From: Phycisphaerales bacterium
Lineage (GTDB): Bacteria > Planctomycetota > Phycisphaerae > Phycisphaerales > UBA1924
Direction: 5' to 3'
NCBI GenBank assembly: GCA_030680655.1
Contig: JAUXUZ010000312.1
Coordinates: forward strand, 1-8,310
Length of the DNA stretch: 8,310 nucleotides
Shown in pieces: positions 6,726 to 8,310 of this stretch. Position 1 is the stretch's first letter. The number at the start of each line of letters is the position of its first letter. The notes beneath the pieces were generated by a model. It worked only from the letters and a program-made list of their open reading frames with translations. It had not been told where the DNA came from and searched no databases. A program made the translations under genes and the position numbers.

Positions 6726-8017
6726 GTGCCCGGCAGGCCATTGTCGTGAAGTCCGCCGGTTGCTCGCGCCGGTTTGGCGACCACGCACGCCACGATACTG
6801 CCGAGCACTACGACCGCCACGCCGCCCGCGACCCACCACGTGTGCCGCTCGACAAAGCCCGCCCAGTAGAACCAGCCCGCAACCAACAGCACCGCACCCA
6901 GGATCAGGATGTTGCGACGCGCGACCACGCGCCCACCATCACCCATCGGCCATGCGACGACAGCGACATACGCAGGGAATACGAGCCCGTAGAACGCCAT
7001 GAACCCGCGGTAAACCACCTCACCGCCAAAGAGCGGGTTTGCCCACCCGATGTCCCACCCATACTGGCGCACCAGTGGCCCTGCGCCGGCGAGCACAACA
7101 GCCAGCCCGACGATCAGCCCCACCGCCGCCAGACCAATCCGCTCGGCGTTACCGCGGGTCTCGCATCCGTGCACCCAAACCGTGTAGACAAGCTGCGGCA
7201 GTGTGTGGGCCGCAAACAGTGCCACCAGCAACCGCCCCACCGCCTGCCCGCCCGCGCCGCCCGTAGCACCGACAATCCAGACTAACAGCGGAGCAGTGAG
7301 GAGCGTCCCCGCGATCATGACAGCGAACAAGAAGCCAAAGCCGATCCCGAAGACCCGCACGGCTCTGGTGCCGGCTTCAATGCGAGCCCGGTGAAACGTG
7401 CGATCCAGATAAGGGCAGAGGCCGAATCCAAGAAGGCAGACCATCGCCAGCGGCACCAGGTGGTGGCCGGGAAGCACGCCCGTCCACTCAACAACCTCCG
7501 GCAGCATCCCGGCGCCACTCTCGCGTGCAACGGTCGTCGCCAGCGTCGCCACCGACACTACCCACACGGCCAGGCCAACCAGCGTCGCCGTACGAAGCAT
7601 GCTGGGCCCGCCGCGACTCAGCAACAATGCCGCCACGCAGAGCAACCATCCAGCGTGCCAGAACCCGCCGCCCATGACGCGCGCCACCCACGCAGCAAAG
7701 AAAACCTGGAAGGCGACCGTGACCGCCGAGAAGGCGAAGCAGGCCCACCGATGCCGCTCGAGAAACACGCTGCTGGCGCGCGGTGACCGCATCACCAGTC
7801 CCATCGCGGCAGCGCCGACTATGTTGGGCAGTGCGAAAGCCGCAAACGACCACACGCCGTAGTCTCGCCACAGCAGCGCAGGCAGGAACATGCCGATACA
7901 CCAGGTCCATGAAACGCCCAGGTAGACCGCCCAAAGTCCCCGACTTCCAGGCCCCATACCGCCGCTGCCAATCACAGGGCTCCGCAAACCAGCGTCTGTC
8001 CCGTCCGAATCGGTCAT
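6722..8017 (-). CDS. Unidentified integral membrane protein with about 12 transmembrane helices
   Basis: From the ATG at 8015-8017 the protein is 431 residues. After a short polar Gly/Ser-rich tail, hydrophobic segments lie at about 28-50, 54-76, 91-113, 119-134, 142-163, 180-201, 222-248, 260-283, 293-312, 332-357, 369-388 and 394-413, giving roughly 12 helices and a short cytoplasmic-type tail (AKPARATGG). The count, size and helix-breaking Gly/Pro residues (for example FLPALLW, LPGHHLVPL, GFGLCPYLDRTFHR) suggest a secondary transporter, perhaps of the APC/LeuT-like type, but I recognise no diagnostic family motif and assign no substrate. A start at 8104 would add 29 hydrophilic residues and run into the divergent promoter region; a start at 7957 is also possible. 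The 8017 start is preferred because a -10-like hexamer lies six bases before it, as in the ABC gene. The stop overlaps that of the ABC gene tail to tail. Confidence 0.75.
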   Translation of the reverse strand: MTDSDGTDAGLRSPVIGSGGMGPGSRGLWAVYLGVSWTWCIGMFLPALLWRDYGVWSFAAFALPNIVGAAAMGLVMRSPRASSVFLERHRWACFAFSAVTVAFQVFFAAWVARVMGGGFWHAGWLLCVAALLLSRGGPSMLRTATLVGLAVWVVSVATLATTVARESGAGMLPEVVEWTGVLPGHHLVPLAMVCLLGFGLCPYLDRTFHRARIEAGTRAVRVFGIGFGFLFAVMIAGTLLTAPLLVWIVGATGGAGGQAVGRLLVALFAAHTLPQLVYTVWVHGCETRGNAERIGLAAVGLIVGLAVVLAGAGPLVRQYGWDIGWANPLFGGEVVYRGFMAFYGLVFPAYVAVVAWPMGDGGRVVARRNILILGAVLLVAGWFYWAGFVERHTWWVAGGVAVVVLGSIVACVVAKPARATGGLHDNGLPGT

Positions 8018-8023
8018 GCCGCG

Positions 8024-8030
8024 ACTGTAT
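8024..8030 (-). promoter_or_regulatory. Candidate -10 (GATACAGT) placed for a leaderless start at 8017
   Basis: The minus strand reads GATACAGT, six bases (CGCGGC), then the ATG at 8017. TACAGT (8029-8024) matches four of six -10 positions. The GATACA-S-T core and six-base spacing are the same as before the ABC gene (GATACACT, six bases, ATG). No Shine-Dalgarno and no clear -35. Confidence 0.35.
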
Positions 8031-8082
8031 CGCGCTGCGTATCGACTTCCCGCATCTACGCCACCCTTAAGGCCCACTGGTG

Positions 8083-8088
8083 TACCAT
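8083..8088 (+). promoter_or_regulatory. Candidate -10 (TACCAT) for the acyl-CoA dehydrogenase gene
   Basis: TACCATCC here repeats the eight bases found at the candidate ileS -10 on the other strand. Transcription would begin near 8095 and leave a leader of about 34 bases holding the Shine-Dalgarno. No clear -35. Confidence 0.3.
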
Positions 8089-8115
8089 CCTGTCTCAGCT
8101 CCACTCCATTGCATC

Positions 8116-8121
8116 AAGGGA
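8116..8121 (+). promoter_or_regulatory. Shine-Dalgarno AAGGGA for the gene at 8129
   Basis: AAGGGA lies seven bases before the ATG at 8129 and decides this start over the ATG at 8198, which has no Shine-Dalgarno. Confidence 0.65.
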
Positions 8122-8128
8122 ATACCCC

Positions 8129-8310
8129 ATGTCCACAGCCGCATCCCCCGCTTCTTCGAAGACCCACTCCAACGGCACTTCGACGCTCCCCGCGAACATG
8201 CTCTCTCCCACCTTTTCGGTTGCCGACCGCGAGAAGCTGATGGCGGATGTCGAGGCGTACTGCGATGAGCTGCGCCCGATCGAGGAGCTCTGCTACGTCG
8301 AGCGCAAGTC
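8129..8310 (+). CDS. Probable acyl-CoA dehydrogenase, N-terminal 60 residues; continues beyond window
   Basis: The frame from ATG 8129 stays open to the window end. The first 27 residues are Ser/Thr/Ala/Pro-rich low complexity (TAASPASSKTHSNGTSTLPA), then comes a charged helical region: DREKLMADVEAYCDELRPI followed by EELCYVERK. This resembles the N-terminal helix region of acyl-CoA dehydrogenase-type flavoproteins of planctomycetes as I remember them, enzymes that oxidise acyl-CoA thioesters with FAD, but no FAD-binding or catalytic motif is inside the window, so the call rests on this short stretch. The N-terminal extension may be a dispensable linker; a start at Met24 would remove it, but the Shine-Dalgarno favours 8129. 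The gene is divergent from the membrane-protein gene. Confidence 0.5.
   Translation, partial: MSTAASPASSKTHSNGTSTLPANMLSPTFSVADREKLMADVEAYCDELRPIEELCYVERK

Noticed and set aside
6729..6759. CCGGC/GCCGG inverted repeat just past the ABC stop as a terminator
   Set aside because: Five-base stem with a 20-base loop and no T-tract, inside the coding 3' end of the convergent gene; likely chance in GC-rich sequence.
8018..8104. N-terminal extension of the membrane protein to an ATG at 8104
   Set aside because: The extra 29 residues are hydrophilic and overlap the region expected to hold the promoter of the divergent gene; a -10-like hexamer sits between this ATG and the one at 8017.

Overview
The window is GC-rich bacterial chromosome, densely coding, with six genes or gene fragments and no RNA genes, insertion sequences or CRISPR. 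In order: the last 68 codons of a response-regulator receiver domain (+), a complete isoleucyl-tRNA synthetase gene ileS (-), a secreted protein resembling clan CD (gingipain/caspase-fold) peptidases (+), a two-domain sugar-type ABC transporter ATPase (+), an unidentified 12-helix membrane protein (-), and the N-terminus of a probable acyl-CoA dehydrogenase (+). Organism: I lean towards Planctomycetota, perhaps Phycisphaerae. The basis is the ileS protein with palindrome-encoded RGAGFQPA peptides (I recall similar peptides in planctomycete proteins, not checked), the acyl-CoA dehydrogenase N-terminus, and GC-rich single-gene layout. This is an inference, not a proof.

Layout. The receiver-domain gene and ileS converge with a 20-base gap. 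ileS and the peptidase-like gene diverge from a 270-base intergenic region. The ABC ATPase follows the peptidase-like gene after 118 bases, with its own candidate promoter. The ATPase and the membrane-protein gene converge so tightly that their two TAG stops share one CTAG. The membrane-protein gene and the acyl-CoA dehydrogenase gene diverge from about 110 bases. The genes do not form an obvious operon or pathway: this is a mix of housekeeping translation, signalling, transport and lipid metabolism.

The most notable signals are (1) two copies of a 28-base palindromic repeat inserted in the same frame inside ileS, each encoding PRGAGFQPA, in two different surface-loop positions; (2) a C-terminal IleRS zinc finger that keeps only one of four cysteines; (3) three genes whose start codon lies 6-8 bases after a -10-like hexamer and which lack a Shine-Dalgarno, suggesting leaderless mRNAs, while the two genes with good Shine-Dalgarno sequences have -10-like hexamers about 40-46 bases upstream; and (4) the peptidase-like protein with a visible His/Cys pair. 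I did not find a clear new multi-gene defence or mobile system here.
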